DNA of 27,596 nt from an uncultured Bacilli bacterium (GCA_910576985.1 CAJTLA010000017.1:1-27596), one strand, 5' to 3'. Numbered from the stretch's first letter, positions 15,330 to 22,989 are shown. A program made the numbers and translations. Notes: generated by a model from the letters alone, not told the origin.

Positions 15330-15774
15330 ATTTATGTACAAAATAAGTTTCTTGTTTTACAGTATCTAGTTTTGGCATTCTTAGTGTTGATGTTCCTTCT
15401 GAAATCACGGAATAATATCGAATTGCTGAAATTTTAATCGATTCGTCTATTCCGTAAATTAATCGTCCCATCAATTTACTTAATACATGACCTGTTATTA
15501 AACGGTATTCACAAACATCGATTATAGTGTCTTCTCCATTTTTTTCTAGTCTATAACCAATTCTTTTCACAATTCCGCTTCCATCTGGAATTGTTTTTAC
15601 ATGATGAAAATAACTTTCGTCCCCTATTAATTCTTTAGAGCTTGATATTAGTCTTTCTTGTAAAAATAGTTTAATATCTTTTAAGAGAAGATAAATAAAA
15701 AGTCTACTTTCCTCGTTTGTTGCTATGATTTGTTCTTCACATTTTCCTAACGGATAAAATAATTTTACAGCCAT
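15328..15774 (-). CDS. Unrecognised 148-aa protein in the PduL operon
   Basis: I do not recognise the family. The protein is soluble-looking, with no membrane segment, and begins M-A-V-K-L-F-Y-P. A central part has the order D-V-C-E-Y-R-L-I-T-G-H-V-L-S-K-L. Its ATG shares one base with the stop of the DUF1450 gene (TAATG), so it is probably translated by coupling; its own ribosome site is weak. It is the last of three overlapping genes (pduL-like, DUF1450, this one), which suggests a shared job that I cannot name. Confidence 0.7.
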   Translation of the reverse strand: MAVKLFYPLGKCEEQIIATNEESRLFIYLLLKDIKLFLQERLISSSKELIGDESYFHHVKTIPDGSGIVKRIGYRLEKNGEDTIIDVCEYRLITGHVLSKLMGRLIYGIDESIKISAIRYYSVISEGTSTLRMPKLDTVKQETYFVHK

Positions 15775-15995
15775 TATGATAACTTCTTTCTAATTTCTTC
15801 AATTAGTTCATCTTCTGTTTCTGCCATGACAGGAACATGATTTACAATGGCAAAACTTTTTGTTCTTCCAATTCCGCAAAAGTTTTGACATCCAACTGTG
15901 ATTGATGCTTCTGGATCAATTTCTTTTAATTTTGGGATTAATGTATCCACATTGGTTGCTTTGCATTGATCACAAATTCCAAATTCATTTGCCAT
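15774..15995 (-). CDS. DUF1450 family small cysteine protein (YuzB-like)
   Basis: A 73-aa protein with cysteines in the pattern C-x-x-C (residues 8 and 11) and C-x-x-x-C (36 and 40, in G-C-Q-N-F-C-G-I-G). This fits the DUF1450/UPF0349 family, which has a thioredoxin-like [2Fe-2S] ferredoxin-type arrangement; function is unknown. The ATG at 15995 has a strong GAGGAGGAAG ribosome site and overlaps the end of the PduL gene by 11 nt. Confidence 0.8.
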   Translation of the reverse strand: MANEFGICDQCKATNVDTLIPKLKEIDPEASITVGCQNFCGIGRTKSFAIVNHVPVMAETEDELIEEIRKKLS

Positions 15996-16569
15996 AGTCT
16001 TCCTCCTCTTCTATTTCTACTTCATCTCCATTTTTTAGTAAAAAAGCATTGGCGTCATCTGTATCAAGGTGCATTTCATAATATGATTCTGGGTCTACTT
16101 TGATATAAACATTATCTAAAATGCCTCCTTTTTCTCCACCAATTTGAATACGTACTTTTGAGATTCCTATGAATCCAAATTCTTTTTGTTGTTCTGGTGT
16201 CATGTGGATATGGCGATTGGCTAGAATGCAACCTTCTTTTAATTCTACTTTTCCACATGGACCAATAATCGTTATGGGGGCACTTTCAAAAACATCTCCT
16301 GAATCTCGTACTGGTGGTGTAATTCCTAACTTAAAGGCATCTGTTCTAGATATTTCTACTTGGGTATAAGATCTAGTTGGACCTAATACACGTACGCCTT
16401 CTATTTTCGATTTTTTTGTTACAATCGTTACTTGTTCTGTACTAGCATATTGACCAGGTTGGTTTACTGGATGTAATATTTGTAACTGATAACCTTTTCC
16501 AAATAAAGTTTCTAAATGTTCTTTTGTTACATGAACATGACGATTTGAGATCCCTACAGTTACTTTCAT
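15985..16569 (-). CDS. pduL: PduL-type phosphate propanoyltransferase / phosphotransacetylase
   Basis: Interconverts acyl-CoA and acyl-phosphate (acetyl or propanoyl) and so links CoA esters to ATP formation by acetate/propionate kinase. The 194-aa protein is built from two beta-barrel repeats, each with its zinc-binding motif: S-N-R-H-V-H near residue 7 and N-R-H-I-H-M near residue 118. No microcompartment shell genes or encapsulation peptide are visible, so this is probably a cytosolic Pta substitute. The ATG has AGAGGTGAAAC upstream. It is the first gene of a three-gene overlapping operon. Confidence 0.92.
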   Translation of the reverse strand: MKVTVGISNRHVHVTKEHLETLFGKGYQLQILHPVNQPGQYASTEQVTIVTKKSKIEGVRVLGPTRSYTQVEISRTDAFKLGITPPVRDSGDVFESAPITIIGPCGKVELKEGCILANRHIHMTPEQQKEFGFIGISKVRIQIGGEKGGILDNVYIKVDPESYYEMHLDTDDANAFLLKNGDEVEIEEEEDYGK

Positions 16570-16606
16570 GTTTCACCTCTTTTACGATTCTTTTTTATTA
16601 TAACAC

Positions 16607-16632
16607 ATATTTTGGCTTCTTTTGAATACATT
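16607..16632 (+). promoter_or_regulatory. Candidate sigma-E (mother-cell) promoter for gerQ
   Basis: ACATATT (-35 core ATATT at 16607-16611), a 13-nt spacer and AATACATT (16625-16632). Each box differs by one base from the B. subtilis sigma-E consensus (KMATATT and CATACAnT). It ends 20 nt before the gerQ start. From memory, gerQ is a sigma-E gene in B. subtilis, which fits. Confidence 0.45.
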
Positions 16633-16652
16633 TTGATAGAAAGGATGATTTT

Positions 16653-17018
16653 ATGAATAATAGTTATTTTGGAAATAGTGGGTTTCCTGGTACTCCATTA
16701 TATTCAGGTAATATACCAACTCCAAATCAACAAACAGCTTCCAATTATGCAAGCAATTTGCCTTTAGAACAATCATATATTGAAAATATATTACGTTTAA
16801 ATAAAGGAAAAAAAGTAAGAGTTCATATGACTTTTCCAGATTCTAATGAATTTCGAGATCGTGAATTTGTTGGAATTATTGAACAATCTGGAAGAGATCA
16901 TATTATTTTAAGTGAACCTTCTACTGGAAAATGGCAATTACTATTGATGATTTATGTTGATTTTATTTCATTTGATGAAGCTATTAATTATAGTCCAGAA
17001 TTTGTTCCAAACAATTGA
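16653..17018 (+). CDS. gerQ: Spore coat protein GerQ
   Basis: An inner-coat protein needed in B. subtilis for cortex-lytic enzyme CwlJ function during germination, and cross-linked by transglutaminase. The N-terminal 40 residues are low in complexity (N, S, P, Q rich). The conserved core follows: L-P-L-E-Q-S-Y-I-E-N-I-L-R-L-N-K-G-K-K-V, then G-R-D-H-I-I-L-S and F-D-E-A-I-N-Y. Length (121 aa) is slightly below that of Bacillus GerQ. The ATG has AAAGGATGAT upstream. It is direct evidence of an endospore former. Confidence 0.95.
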   Translation: MNNSYFGNSGFPGTPLYSGNIPTPNQQTASNYASNLPLEQSYIENILRLNKGKKVRVHMTFPDSNEFRDREFVGIIEQSGRDHIILSEPSTGKWQLLLMIYVDFISFDEAINYSPEFVPNN

Positions 17019-17043
17019 ACTTCAATCAATAATTTGTTATAAT
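17015..17043 (+). promoter_or_regulatory. lemA promoter with a very short leader
   Basis: TTGAAC (17015-17020), a 17-nt spacer and TATAAT (17038-17043). The -35 overlaps the gerQ stop codon. The expected start point (about 17050) is only some 10 nt before the lemA ATG, so the mRNA would begin almost at the ribosome site. Confidence 0.75.
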
Positions 17044-17059
17044 GCTTACAGGTGATCGT

Positions 17060-17605
17060 ATGAGTTTAGCAATGACTATTTTATTATTTTGTATTATTGT
17101 TTGTTTTGTTTTTATTTGGTTTGTGAATATTTACAATCAATATCAAGAGTTTATTATTAGAATCAATGAAGCAGAAGCAAATATTGATTCTGTTTTAAGA
17201 AAACGTTTTGATTTGTTAAATAAGTCAATTGGAATTATTAAATCAAATACTAAAGTCAAAGGGGAAATTTTAGAAGTCATTGCAGATTTACGCTCTAAAA
17301 TGCTTTCTAATTTTGAGTTAGATCGAGTTCTTTATGAGGCAATTAACGAGTTATATGATTATTCTGAAAAATATGAGGAGTTAAATCAAAATGAAGAGTT
17401 TACAAAAATCGAACTTGGTTTAAATGAAACAGAAGTCGAAATGGTTGCCCTTCGAAAATATTATAACAATATTATTACTGATTATAATCGTTTAACAAAA
17501 ATCTTTCCTTCCAATATTATTGGAAAAATGTGTAAATATAAATCTCGAACTTATTATGATGGAAAAAATATGGAAGACGATATTGTTAACGATTTTAAGT
17601 TATAA
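17060..17605 (+). CDS. lemA: LemA family membrane protein
   Basis: A 181-aa protein with one N-terminal membrane segment (about residues 3-25) and then a helical-bundle LemA domain, with the typical V-N-I-Y-N-Q-Y and A-N-I-D-S-V-L-R-K-R-F-D-L. Function is unknown; LemA proteins are thought to face the cytoplasm or cell surface. I chose the ATG at 17060, preceded by AGGTGAT. The in-frame ATG at 17042 overlaps the -10 box and would not be transcribed. The gene has its own promoter although it directly follows gerQ. Confidence 0.88.
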   Translation: MSLAMTILLFCIIVCFVFIWFVNIYNQYQEFIIRINEAEANIDSVLRKRFDLLNKSIGIIKSNTKVKGEILEVIADLRSKMLSNFELDRVLYEAINELYDYSEKYEELNQNEEFTKIELGLNETEVEMVALRKYYNNIITDYNRLTKIFPSNIIGKMCKYKSRTYYDGKNMEDDIVNDFKL

Positions 17606-17621
17606 ACTGCGAATGCAGTTT
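17604..17621 (+). terminator. lemA terminator
   Basis: AAACTGC, loop GAAT, GCAGTTT followed by T and C, directly at the lemA stop codon. Confidence 0.75.
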
Positions 17622-17630
17622 TTCTTTAAA

Positions 17631-17652
17631 AATAACATGAATTCATGTTATT
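17631..17652 (-). terminator. divIC-operon terminator
   Basis: A 22-nt perfect palindrome (AATAACATGA followed by its complement), overlapping the divIC stop. Minus-strand T-rich sequence follows. It lies between convergent genes. Confidence 0.65.
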
Positions 17653-18058
17653 TTCGTTTTAAAATATATAAAAATATACCTATCATACATATGACGCTTC
17701 CACCAATATAATATTGATAATTACTATTGTTATTTTTTTTTGTTACTTTTTTTTCTGGTTTTTCTTCTATTTTAATAATATATTCTCCATTTTTTGAATA
17801 GAGATAATTTTCTCTTGCATATCTAGCTACATAATCTGGATCTTTTAGCTTCTGAATTACTGTAGATAAATCTTCGGCATCATCTTTTAAACTTACCAAT
17901 TCTGCTTGTAATTGTTTTTGTTCTTCTTTTAGTTTATTAATATTCATAGTATAGTTGATTAGTGTGAATAAAAAGTATCCCATTAAAACAATGGATAGCG
18001 TTCCAAAAATCATTAATCGATGTTTTGATGCTTTTGGTATTTTTTTCTTCACTGACAA
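17648..18058 (-). CDS. divIC: DivIC/FtsB-like septum formation protein
   Basis: A membrane protein of the division complex (the FtsB equivalent, partner of FtsL and DivIB). It has a basic cytoplasmic N-terminus, a membrane segment (about residues 17-37), a coiled coil (about 40-70) and the family motif D-P-D-Y-V-A-R-Y-A-R-E-N-Y. Unusually, a second hydrophobic segment of about 18 residues (I-G-G-S-V-I-C-M-I-G-I-F-L-Y-I) closes the C-terminus before K-R-K. I favour the TTG at 18058, 5 nt after GAGGTGA; the GTG at 18067 lies within that ribosome site. It follows yabP-yabQ, as in B. subtilis. Confidence 0.85.
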   Translation of the reverse strand: MSVKKKIPKASKHRLMIFGTLSIVLMGYFLFTLINYTMNINKLKEEQKQLQAELVSLKDDAEDLSTVIQKLKDPDYVARYARENYLYSKNGEYIIKIEEKPEKKVTKKNNNSNYQYYIGGSVICMIGIFLYILKRK

Positions 18059-18088
18059 TCTAATCACCTCTTATCTTTGTTTAGTATA

Positions 18089-18376
18089 TCATTTTTTGAA
18101 GTGCTTTGCAACTAAACTATGTAGTTGATGTTCTAAACAAAATCCTACAAAAATCATCCCAATAGAGTATGGATGGAGAATCGCTTGATTAATTTTTTTG
18201 ATGATTAAAAAGTATATCATTACATTTATGAAAACGAAAAGAAATGTGAAAATAATTCTTAAAAAAAAATTTTTTTGATAGAGATATTTGTAACTGATGC
18301 TTACTAAAAAAGAAAATAGAATTCCATATAGAAAGGAAACAATTAACGTCATAATTTGTGTGTGTAAATTCATCAT
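18089..18376 (-). CDS. yabQ: Spore cortex biosynthesis protein YabQ
   Basis: A 95-aa polytopic membrane protein with about three hydrophobic segments, with Y-G-I-L-F-S-F near the start as in YabQ. YabQ is a mother-cell protein needed for cortex formation in B. subtilis. The identification rests on topology and on its place between yabP and divIC. Its ATG overlaps the yabP stop as ATGA, so translation is coupled. Confidence 0.8.
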   Translation of the reverse strand: MMNLHTQIMTLIVSFLYGILFSFLVSISYKYLYQKNFFLRIIFTFLFVFINVMIYFLIIKKINQAILHPYSIGMIFVGFCLEHQLHSLVAKHFKK

Positions 18377-18666
18377 TTAAAAAGCTTCCCAAATATTCCT
18401 TCTTCTTTTTCTTTTTTATTAGCACTTTCCATATAGGTTAAACTGTTTACTTTTCCTTTAATTGAGACATTCCCCTGATAAGTATCTAGTTTTATAATTT
18501 CAAGTTCTGATCCTTTAATTACCATATATCCCATCGTTGTTTCCATCAAAAATTCTTCATTGTCAAAACTATCTATTTTTTTGACTCCACTAATTACAAT
18601 GTTTTTTCTTTCATTAATTGTAACATTATGGCTATATGTTGTAACCATGGTTTCTATCTTGTCCAT
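18373..18666 (-). CDS. yabP: Sporulation protein YabP
   Basis: A 97-aa YabP/YqfC-family protein: H-N-V-T-I-N-E-R, I-S-G-V-K-K-I-D-S-F-D and G-x-M-V-I-K-G-S-E-L are typical. It is needed with YabQ for spore cortex assembly. The ATG has GAGGAGGAAC upstream. It is the first gene of yabP-yabQ-divIC. The upstream region (18667-18770) should hold a sporulation promoter, but no match with correct spacing is clear. Confidence 0.9.
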   Translation of the reverse strand: MDKIETMVTTYSHNVTINERKNIVISGVKKIDSFDNEEFLMETTMGYMVIKGSELEIIKLDTYQGNVSIKGKVNSLTYMESANKKEKEEGIFGKLFK

Positions 18667-18770
18667 TTTGTTCCTCCTCTACATAACTATATGTTGAGCA
18701 TTCAAATATATGTATATTACTAGTCCAACAATATGAACAAAAGATTGACAAAAAATGATATTATTTTTTA

Positions 18771-18801
18771 TAAAAAAACAAATAAGTTTCCCTATTTGTT
18801 T
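18771..18801 (-). terminator. spoVG terminator
   Basis: AAACAAATA pairs with TATTTGTTT (18793-18801 and 18776-18784) and is followed by a T run on the minus strand, just after spoVG. Confidence 0.8.
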
Positions 18802-18811
18802 ATCATCAGTA

Positions 18812-19072
18812 TTATTCTTCTTCTTTGTTATATTCTCCGATAATTGCATCTTCAAATAATTTTCGAACATCTTTATTAATTGGATGTGCGATATCACGAT
18901 AACTACCAGTCGCTGTTTGACGGCTAGGCATTGCGATAAATAATCCATTGTCTCCTTCAATAATTCTAATATCATGAACAGCAAAGCAGTCATCTAATAG
19001 AACTGAGGCTATTCCTTTCATTCTTGAGTCTTCTTTTTCTACTTTACGTACAGTTACAGATGTAATTTTCAA
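18812..19072 (-). CDS. spoVG: SpoVG regulator
   Basis: An 86-aa nucleic-acid-binding regulator, conserved in Bacillota and linked to septation, virulence and sporulation control. The hallmark F-I-A-M-P-S-R segment and D-I-A-H-P-I are present. The start is a TTG at 19072 with GGGAG about 12 nt upstream; the following residues K-I-T-S-V-T-V-R match the family N-terminus, so no other start is likely. It follows veg but has its own promoter and terminator. Confidence 0.96.
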   Translation of the reverse strand: MKITSVTVRKVEKEDSRMKGIASVLLDDCFAVHDIRIIEGDNGLFIAMPSRQTATGSYRDIAHPINKDVRKLFEDAIIGEYNKEEE

Positions 19073-19103
19073 GTAAATCTCTCCCTTCAGTGTTTACAAT
19101 ATC

Positions 19104-19132
19104 AGTATATAATAAAATAACTATAATTGCAA
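19104..19132 (-). promoter_or_regulatory. spoVG promoter
   Basis: On the minus strand TTGCAA (19127-19132), a 17-nt spacer and TATACT (19104-19109). The -35 overlaps the end of veg. In B. subtilis spoVG uses sigma-H; the match here is to a vegetative-type promoter. Confidence 0.55.
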
Positions 19133-19369
19133 GTCTTTTAAGGTATTTTGGCGAAAATCAATTTTTATTGTCTTTGTGATTACATCTGCATATGAAAATG
19201 ATTTGATTCGATTTTCTTTTTTTAGTAATTCTACTAAAAAAACGTTGTCATATAGTTCTTTAATTGTGACATGGTAGTTTTCATATTTATTTCTACCTAA
19301 ACTACAGTGAATCATGGCTTCTTTTCCAATGTGTTTACTTAAATCACATTTGATTTGTTCAATTGTCAT
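19121..19369 (-). CDS. veg: Veg protein
   Basis: An 82-aa protein of the Veg family, a very strongly expressed small protein in B. subtilis linked to biofilm control and spore outgrowth. The family pattern I-K-x-D-L-x-x-H-I-G-K and G-R-N-K near the N-terminus is clear. The ATG at 19369 has GGAGGAA 4-5 nt upstream; the longer ORF to 19444 runs into yabG and is not the real start. It follows yabG by 10 nt, as in Bacilli. Confidence 0.93.
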   Translation of the reverse strand: MTIEQIKCDLSKHIGKEAMIHCSLGRNKYENYHVTIKELYDNVFLVELLKKENRIKSFSYADVITKTIKIDFRQNTLKDLQL

Positions 19370-19379
19370 GGCATTCCTC

Positions 19380-20165
19380 CTATCTTGGATATCCGATATA
19401 CATAGTTCCTTTTGTTCGTATTCCTCCAATACCAGATGATCCATATTTTGTTTTTTCTAATACTGCTTTTAAATCGATATCTTGATTGACATCAGATAAG
19501 CTCATAGTGCATGCGATGATGGCGGGGTCTAATGCATGAATATTGATTCGTTTGGGACTAGATGCGAAATTGGCGCCTGCTTTAATTAGTTCTTCATAGT
19601 CTGATTGACAGGCTCCTGCTATAATAATTAATTTTTCATGACTTTTTTCATATCGCCTTGCTTCTTTTATCGAGTTTACAAAATATTCACTATTTTTATA
19701 GGCTTTTAAGTCATTTTTTTCGCCTTTTTTTTGATAAAAAGCGTCATGACCAGTAATAATCACAATGTTTGGATTATATTCATTTAGCCATGACTGAATG
19801 TTAGAAGCCACATTTTCTTCTTGTTCTACAATGCCAATGGACCAAATATTAGATTGCTCATAATAATCTAAGCAACGTTTTAAATATTCTTCGTCTCCAT
19901 CAATATGTAAAATTTTTCCTGGTAAATAAAAATAATCATTGCGATCTAGCATCACATCTGGTTTTACTCGGTCTAAAAAGTTTTTTTCTTCTTCAATATC
20001 ATTTTCTTCTATATGTTTTTTTAAATCTGAAAGTGGGCTGTCTGCACAAAGTCTTATATTTACTCCTTTTAAGTAACAAACCTCTTCTTCTATTCCAAGT
20101 ATTTTAAATACCATATCATGATTATGAGATATTCTTGTTACCAAATCCCCTACTTTCCATTCCAT
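19380..20165 (-). CDS. yabG: Sporulation-specific protease YabG
   Basis: A coat-maturation protease (peptidase family U57) that processes spore coat proteins in the mother cell. The N-terminal domain is KOW/SH3-like (V-G-D-L-V-T-R). The C-terminal domain has G-H-D-A (H140) and G-A-C-Q-S (C186). As I recall, C. difficile YabG needs a His and a Cys with the same 46-residue spacing, so these are the likely catalytic pair. I chose the ATG at 20165 with GGGTGAT upstream; a TTG lies 4 codons earlier. The 261-aa length is normal. The upstream order differs from B. subtilis, as no rsmA is present. Confidence 0.93.
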   Translation of the reverse strand: MEWKVGDLVTRISHNHDMVFKILGIEEEVCYLKGVNIRLCADSPLSDLKKHIEENDIEEEKNFLDRVKPDVMLDRNDYFYLPGKILHIDGDEEYLKRCLDYYEQSNIWSIGIVEQEENVASNIQSWLNEYNPNIVIITGHDAFYQKKGEKNDLKAYKNSEYFVNSIKEARRYEKSHEKLIIIAGACQSDYEELIKAGANFASSPKRINIHALDPAIIACTMSLSDVNQDIDLKAVLEKTKYGSSGIGGIRTKGTMYIGYPR

Positions 20166-20202
20166 TCTATCACCCAATCAAGTTTATGATAATCATCAAA
20201 AA

Positions 20203-20223
20203 AAGATTACAAAAAGTAATCTT
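20203..20223 (-). terminator. Terminator of the Ig-like protein gene
   Basis: AAGATTAC, loop TTTTT, GTAATCTT followed by a T run on the minus strand. Confidence 0.85.
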
Positions 20224-20244
20224 ACAAATATTGACTATTTATGT

Positions 20245-21102
20245 TTATTTTTCGACTCTTACAATTCGTTTTTTCTCGCTTTTATTAGAGGATTCGTCAG
20301 TTACATAATAGGTTAAAACATATCTTCCTTCAAAGGAAGCCAGTTCTCCTTTTATTTTTACTTCTAGTTTTCCGTTAGAATTATCTTCTAATGTAACACC
20401 TTTCATCAAATCAAAATTTTTTACTTCATCTATTTTTAATATTAATTTTTCCATTTTTATTTTTGGTTTTTCTGTATCTTTTACTTCAATCATTCTTGTG
20501 ATGACACTGTCTTCTTTGGCAAAGGAAATACGATATGTAAGTTTATATGTTGTTTGTTTACTTGTATCGATTTTAGATACTACTTTTTCTTCTTTTTTTA
20601 TTTCGATTTCTACTTCATCTGCTTCTTTTCCATCTGCTGTGATTGCTTTATATCCTTTGTCTTTATAAGAACGATTTAATTCTGCATATTCTAAATTTTT
20701 TCCTTTTAATACTACCATAGGAGCGCTTTTATTGATATCATCATAGTCTTCTATCAAATTTTTATCTTTGTCTAAAATTTTGAATTGATAATTTGTTTTC
20801 TTTTTTTCTATTGTCATTAATAATTGATTTGAAAACCGTCTTCGTGTTTTTGGATTCTTAAAATTTTCATCAATATATCCACTTTGTTTTAGTGTACGAA
20901 GAGGTACTGTAATCATCTCTCCTTCTTGTTCTGGTAACAAATTTGTATATTCTTTACTCCATGATTGAAGCGCTGTTTCTATTTTTTTGATTTGTTCTTT
21001 ATATTTCTGATTTGTTTTATGTATTCGGACAGCTGTAAATATGGTTGCAGCAAATACAATAATTCCTATGAGTATTAAAAGTTTTTTTAGTCCATTTTCC
21101 AT
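20245..21102 (-). CDS. Membrane-anchored protein with C-terminal DUF5011/Ig-like domain
   Basis: A 285-aa surface protein. A short N-terminus is followed by one membrane segment (about residues 6-26), then a helical stretch and a module similar to prepilin-like surface proteins (L-K-Q-S-G-Y-I, K-N-P-K-T). The C-terminal half is strand-rich, with V-K-D-T-E-K-P-K-I and Y-V-T-D-E-S-S-N-K, characteristic of DUF5011/HYR-type Ig-like domains. It probably faces outward; its ligand is unknown. I chose the ATG at 21102, with GAGGTGG upstream; the longer ORF to 21231 would overlap the divergent RluA gene. An extended -10 (TGTTATACT) lies just upstream. Confidence 0.75.
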   Translation of the reverse strand: MENGLKKLLILIGIIVFAATIFTAVRIHKTNQKYKEQIKKIETALQSWSKEYTNLLPEQEGEMITVPLRTLKQSGYIDENFKNPKTRRRFSNQLLMTIEKKKTNYQFKILDKDKNLIEDYDDINKSAPMVVLKGKNLEYAELNRSYKDKGYKAITADGKEADEVEIEIKKEEKVVSKIDTSKQTTYKLTYRISFAKEDSVITRMIEVKDTEKPKIKMEKLILKIDEVKNFDLMKGVTLEDNSNGKLEVKIKGELASFEGRYVLTYYVTDESSNKSEKKRIVRVEK

Positions 21103-21201
21103 AATCCACCTCATTATTAGTATAACATTTTTTTTGATTTTTAGAAAACTTCTTTTTAAAATGTGTTCAAATATGTTACAATATAAAAAAGAGGGATTGG
21201 T

Positions 21202-22065
21202 ATGGAAATAAAAAATGAATTTCATGTACAAAAAGAAATTCCATTGCTGGAATTTTTATATGGAACTATAGAAAATAAATCGAAAAATTCAGTGAAATCA
21301 TTATTAAAATATGGACAAGTATTTGTAAATGGGGAAAAACAAACACAGTTTAATTTATTATTAAAGCCAAATGATAAAGTTCAAATTAGCGCTAAAAGAA
21401 ATGAATTGTTACTTCCTTATCCTATTTTATATGAAGATCATAGTTTGATTGCGATTTATAAGCCTAGTGGATTACTTAGTATTGCTTCTGCTACAGAAAA
21501 AGAAAAAACCGCTTATCATATGGTAAAAAATTATTTAAATTCTAAAGGGGAAAAATTGTTTGTTGTTCATCGTTTAGATCAGGATACTTCGGGTATTTTA
21601 TTATTTGCAAAAAGCGAGGAAATGAAACATATGCTTCAAAAGTATTGGAACACAGTAACATTAAAAAGAGGTTATCTAGCGATTATTGAAGGCTCTATGG
21701 AACGGGAAAGTGATACAATTCGCAGTTTTCTGAAGGAAGAAAAAAATACAATCGTACATTCTACAAAAAATGAATCTGAAGGAAAGCTTGCAATTACTCG
21801 TTACCAAGTTTTAATTAAAAATAAAAATTTTAGTTTATTAGAGGTTTTTTTAGAAACAGGGCGAAAAAATCAAATTCGTGTTCATTTTAGTGAAAGTGGA
21901 CATCCTATTATAGGTGATTCAAAGTATGGTTCTAAAAAAGATCCATTACATCGTTTGGGTCTTCATTCACATATTTTAGAGTTTGTTCATCCTGTCACAA
22001 AAAAGGTAATTCATCTTGAAACTGATATTCCTAATGAATTTGAACATTTTTTTACAAAAGTATAA
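21202..22065 (+). CDS. RluA-family 23S rRNA pseudouridine synthase
   Basis: Converts uridine to pseudouridine in 23S rRNA. The 287-aa protein has an N-terminal S4 RNA-binding domain (about residues 15-65) and a catalytic domain with H-R-L-D-Q-D-T-S (123-130); D126 is the nucleophile. The overall form is RluD/YlyB-like, but the target uridine cannot be told from sequence. The ATG has GAGGGATT upstream, and an extended -10 (TGTTACAAT) precedes it. It is a single-gene unit, divergent from the Ig-like gene. Confidence 0.92.
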   Translation: MEIKNEFHVQKEIPLLEFLYGTIENKSKNSVKSLLKYGQVFVNGEKQTQFNLLLKPNDKVQISAKRNELLLPYPILYEDHSLIAIYKPSGLLSIASATEKEKTAYHMVKNYLNSKGEKLFVVHRLDQDTSGILLFAKSEEMKHMLQKYWNTVTLKRGYLAIIEGSMERESDTIRSFLKEEKNTIVHSTKNESEGKLAITRYQVLIKNKNFSLLEVFLETGRKNQIRVHFSESGHPIIGDSKYGSKKDPLHRLGLHSHILEFVHPVTKKVIHLETDIPNEFEHFFTKV

Positions 22066-22091
22066 AAGAACTAACATGGTGTAGTTCTTTT
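22064..22091. terminator. Bidirectional terminator between rluA-like gene and ftsX
   Basis: AAAAGAACTA pairs with TAGTTCTTTT around an 8-nt loop, between convergent stop codons, with T-rich sequence on both sides. Confidence 0.8.
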
Positions 22092-22989
22092 ATATTTTTA
22101 AATGTTTTTTTACGGCTCTTGAGCTTCCAAACATACCTACTAAAATACCAATTCCTAATAAAATGGCAGAAATAATATAGATAAATGGTTCTGGTTTTAA
22201 TAATTGAATGAAAGGAGAGAACAGTTGTCCATTAAAGTTATTATAAAGAGCAGTATATCCATAAATGGTTCCTAAAATTGGAATAATTGATCCAAATATT
22301 CCCAAAAATAATCCTTCAAATAGAAACGGAATTTTAATATTTAGGTTACTAGCACCGACCAATCTCATAATTTCAATTTCTCTTTTTCTAGAGAAAATTG
22401 TAATTTTGATTGTATTAGAAATTAAGAACGCTGTTACTACAATCAAAGCCAATACCATAAAAATACTAATTTTTTTCACAACATTAAACATACTAACTAG
22501 TTGTTCTACCATTCCTTCTCCATATTTTACAATGTTAACATGTTCCATCTCTTTAATTTGATCTGCTGTTTTTCTTATTTTTTCAATTTCTTTTACTTTT
22601 ACTAAAAAGGTATCTTGGATTGGATTTTCTGTTCTGTCATAATTTCCTAGAATATTTTTAAATACTTCAGATGATTCCATCATATCTTTTGAAATTGACA
22701 TTTTGTCTTGAAATGTAATAGATTCTACATTTTCTAATACCTCAATATTATCATGAATATCATCTATTTGTTCTTCTGTTACTTCTCGATTTAGGAATAC
22801 AACAATTGTTACATCTTTTTCTACTAATTTGGCAAAGTTATTCACGTTTTCAGATAATAAGATTGCTAAAGCAACTACAATCAATGTAATGGTAATACAT
22901 GAAATTGAAGCCAGTGAAAGGGAGAAATTTCTAAATACGTTTTTAAATGCATCTCTAATATTTCTACTTAAAATTCTTAATGCTCTCAT
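22090..22989 (-). CDS. ftsX: Cell division permease-like protein FtsX
   Basis: The membrane half of the FtsEX complex, which controls peptidoglycan hydrolases during division or elongation. One N-terminal membrane segment (about 20-43) is followed by an extracellular domain (about 45-165) and three membrane segments, the standard FtsX topology. R-N-F-S-L-S-L-A-S-I-S and the extracellular V-F-L-N-R-E-V-T match Firmicute FtsX. At 299 aa its length is normal. The ATG at 22989 has AAAGGAAC upstream and overlaps ftsE by 26 nt. Confidence 0.96.
   Translation of the reverse strand: MRALRILSRNIRDAFKNVFRNFSLSLASISCITITLIVVALAILLSENVNNFAKLVEKDVTIVVFLNREVTEEQIDDIHDNIEVLENVESITFQDKMSISKDMMESSEVFKNILGNYDRTENPIQDTFLVKVKEIEKIRKTADQIKEMEHVNIVKYGEGMVEQLVSMFNVVKKISIFMVLALIVVTAFLISNTIKITIFSRKREIEIMRLVGASNLNIKIPFLFEGLFLGIFGSIIPILGTIYGYTALYNNFNGQLFSPFIQLLKPEPFIYIISAILLGIGILVGMFGSSRAVKKHLKI

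Noticed and set aside
18667..18770. Sigma-E promoter for yabP (TTCATATT and CATATATT)
   Set aside because: The boxes resemble the consensus, but the spacing of 17 nt is longer than the accepted 13-15 nt.
18744..18773. Plus-strand TTGACA with a TTTATA 17 nt later, as an antisense promoter into spoVG
   Set aside because: The -10 matches only half the consensus and arises from the T/A runs of the spoVG terminator; no RNA structure or second terminator supports a transcript.
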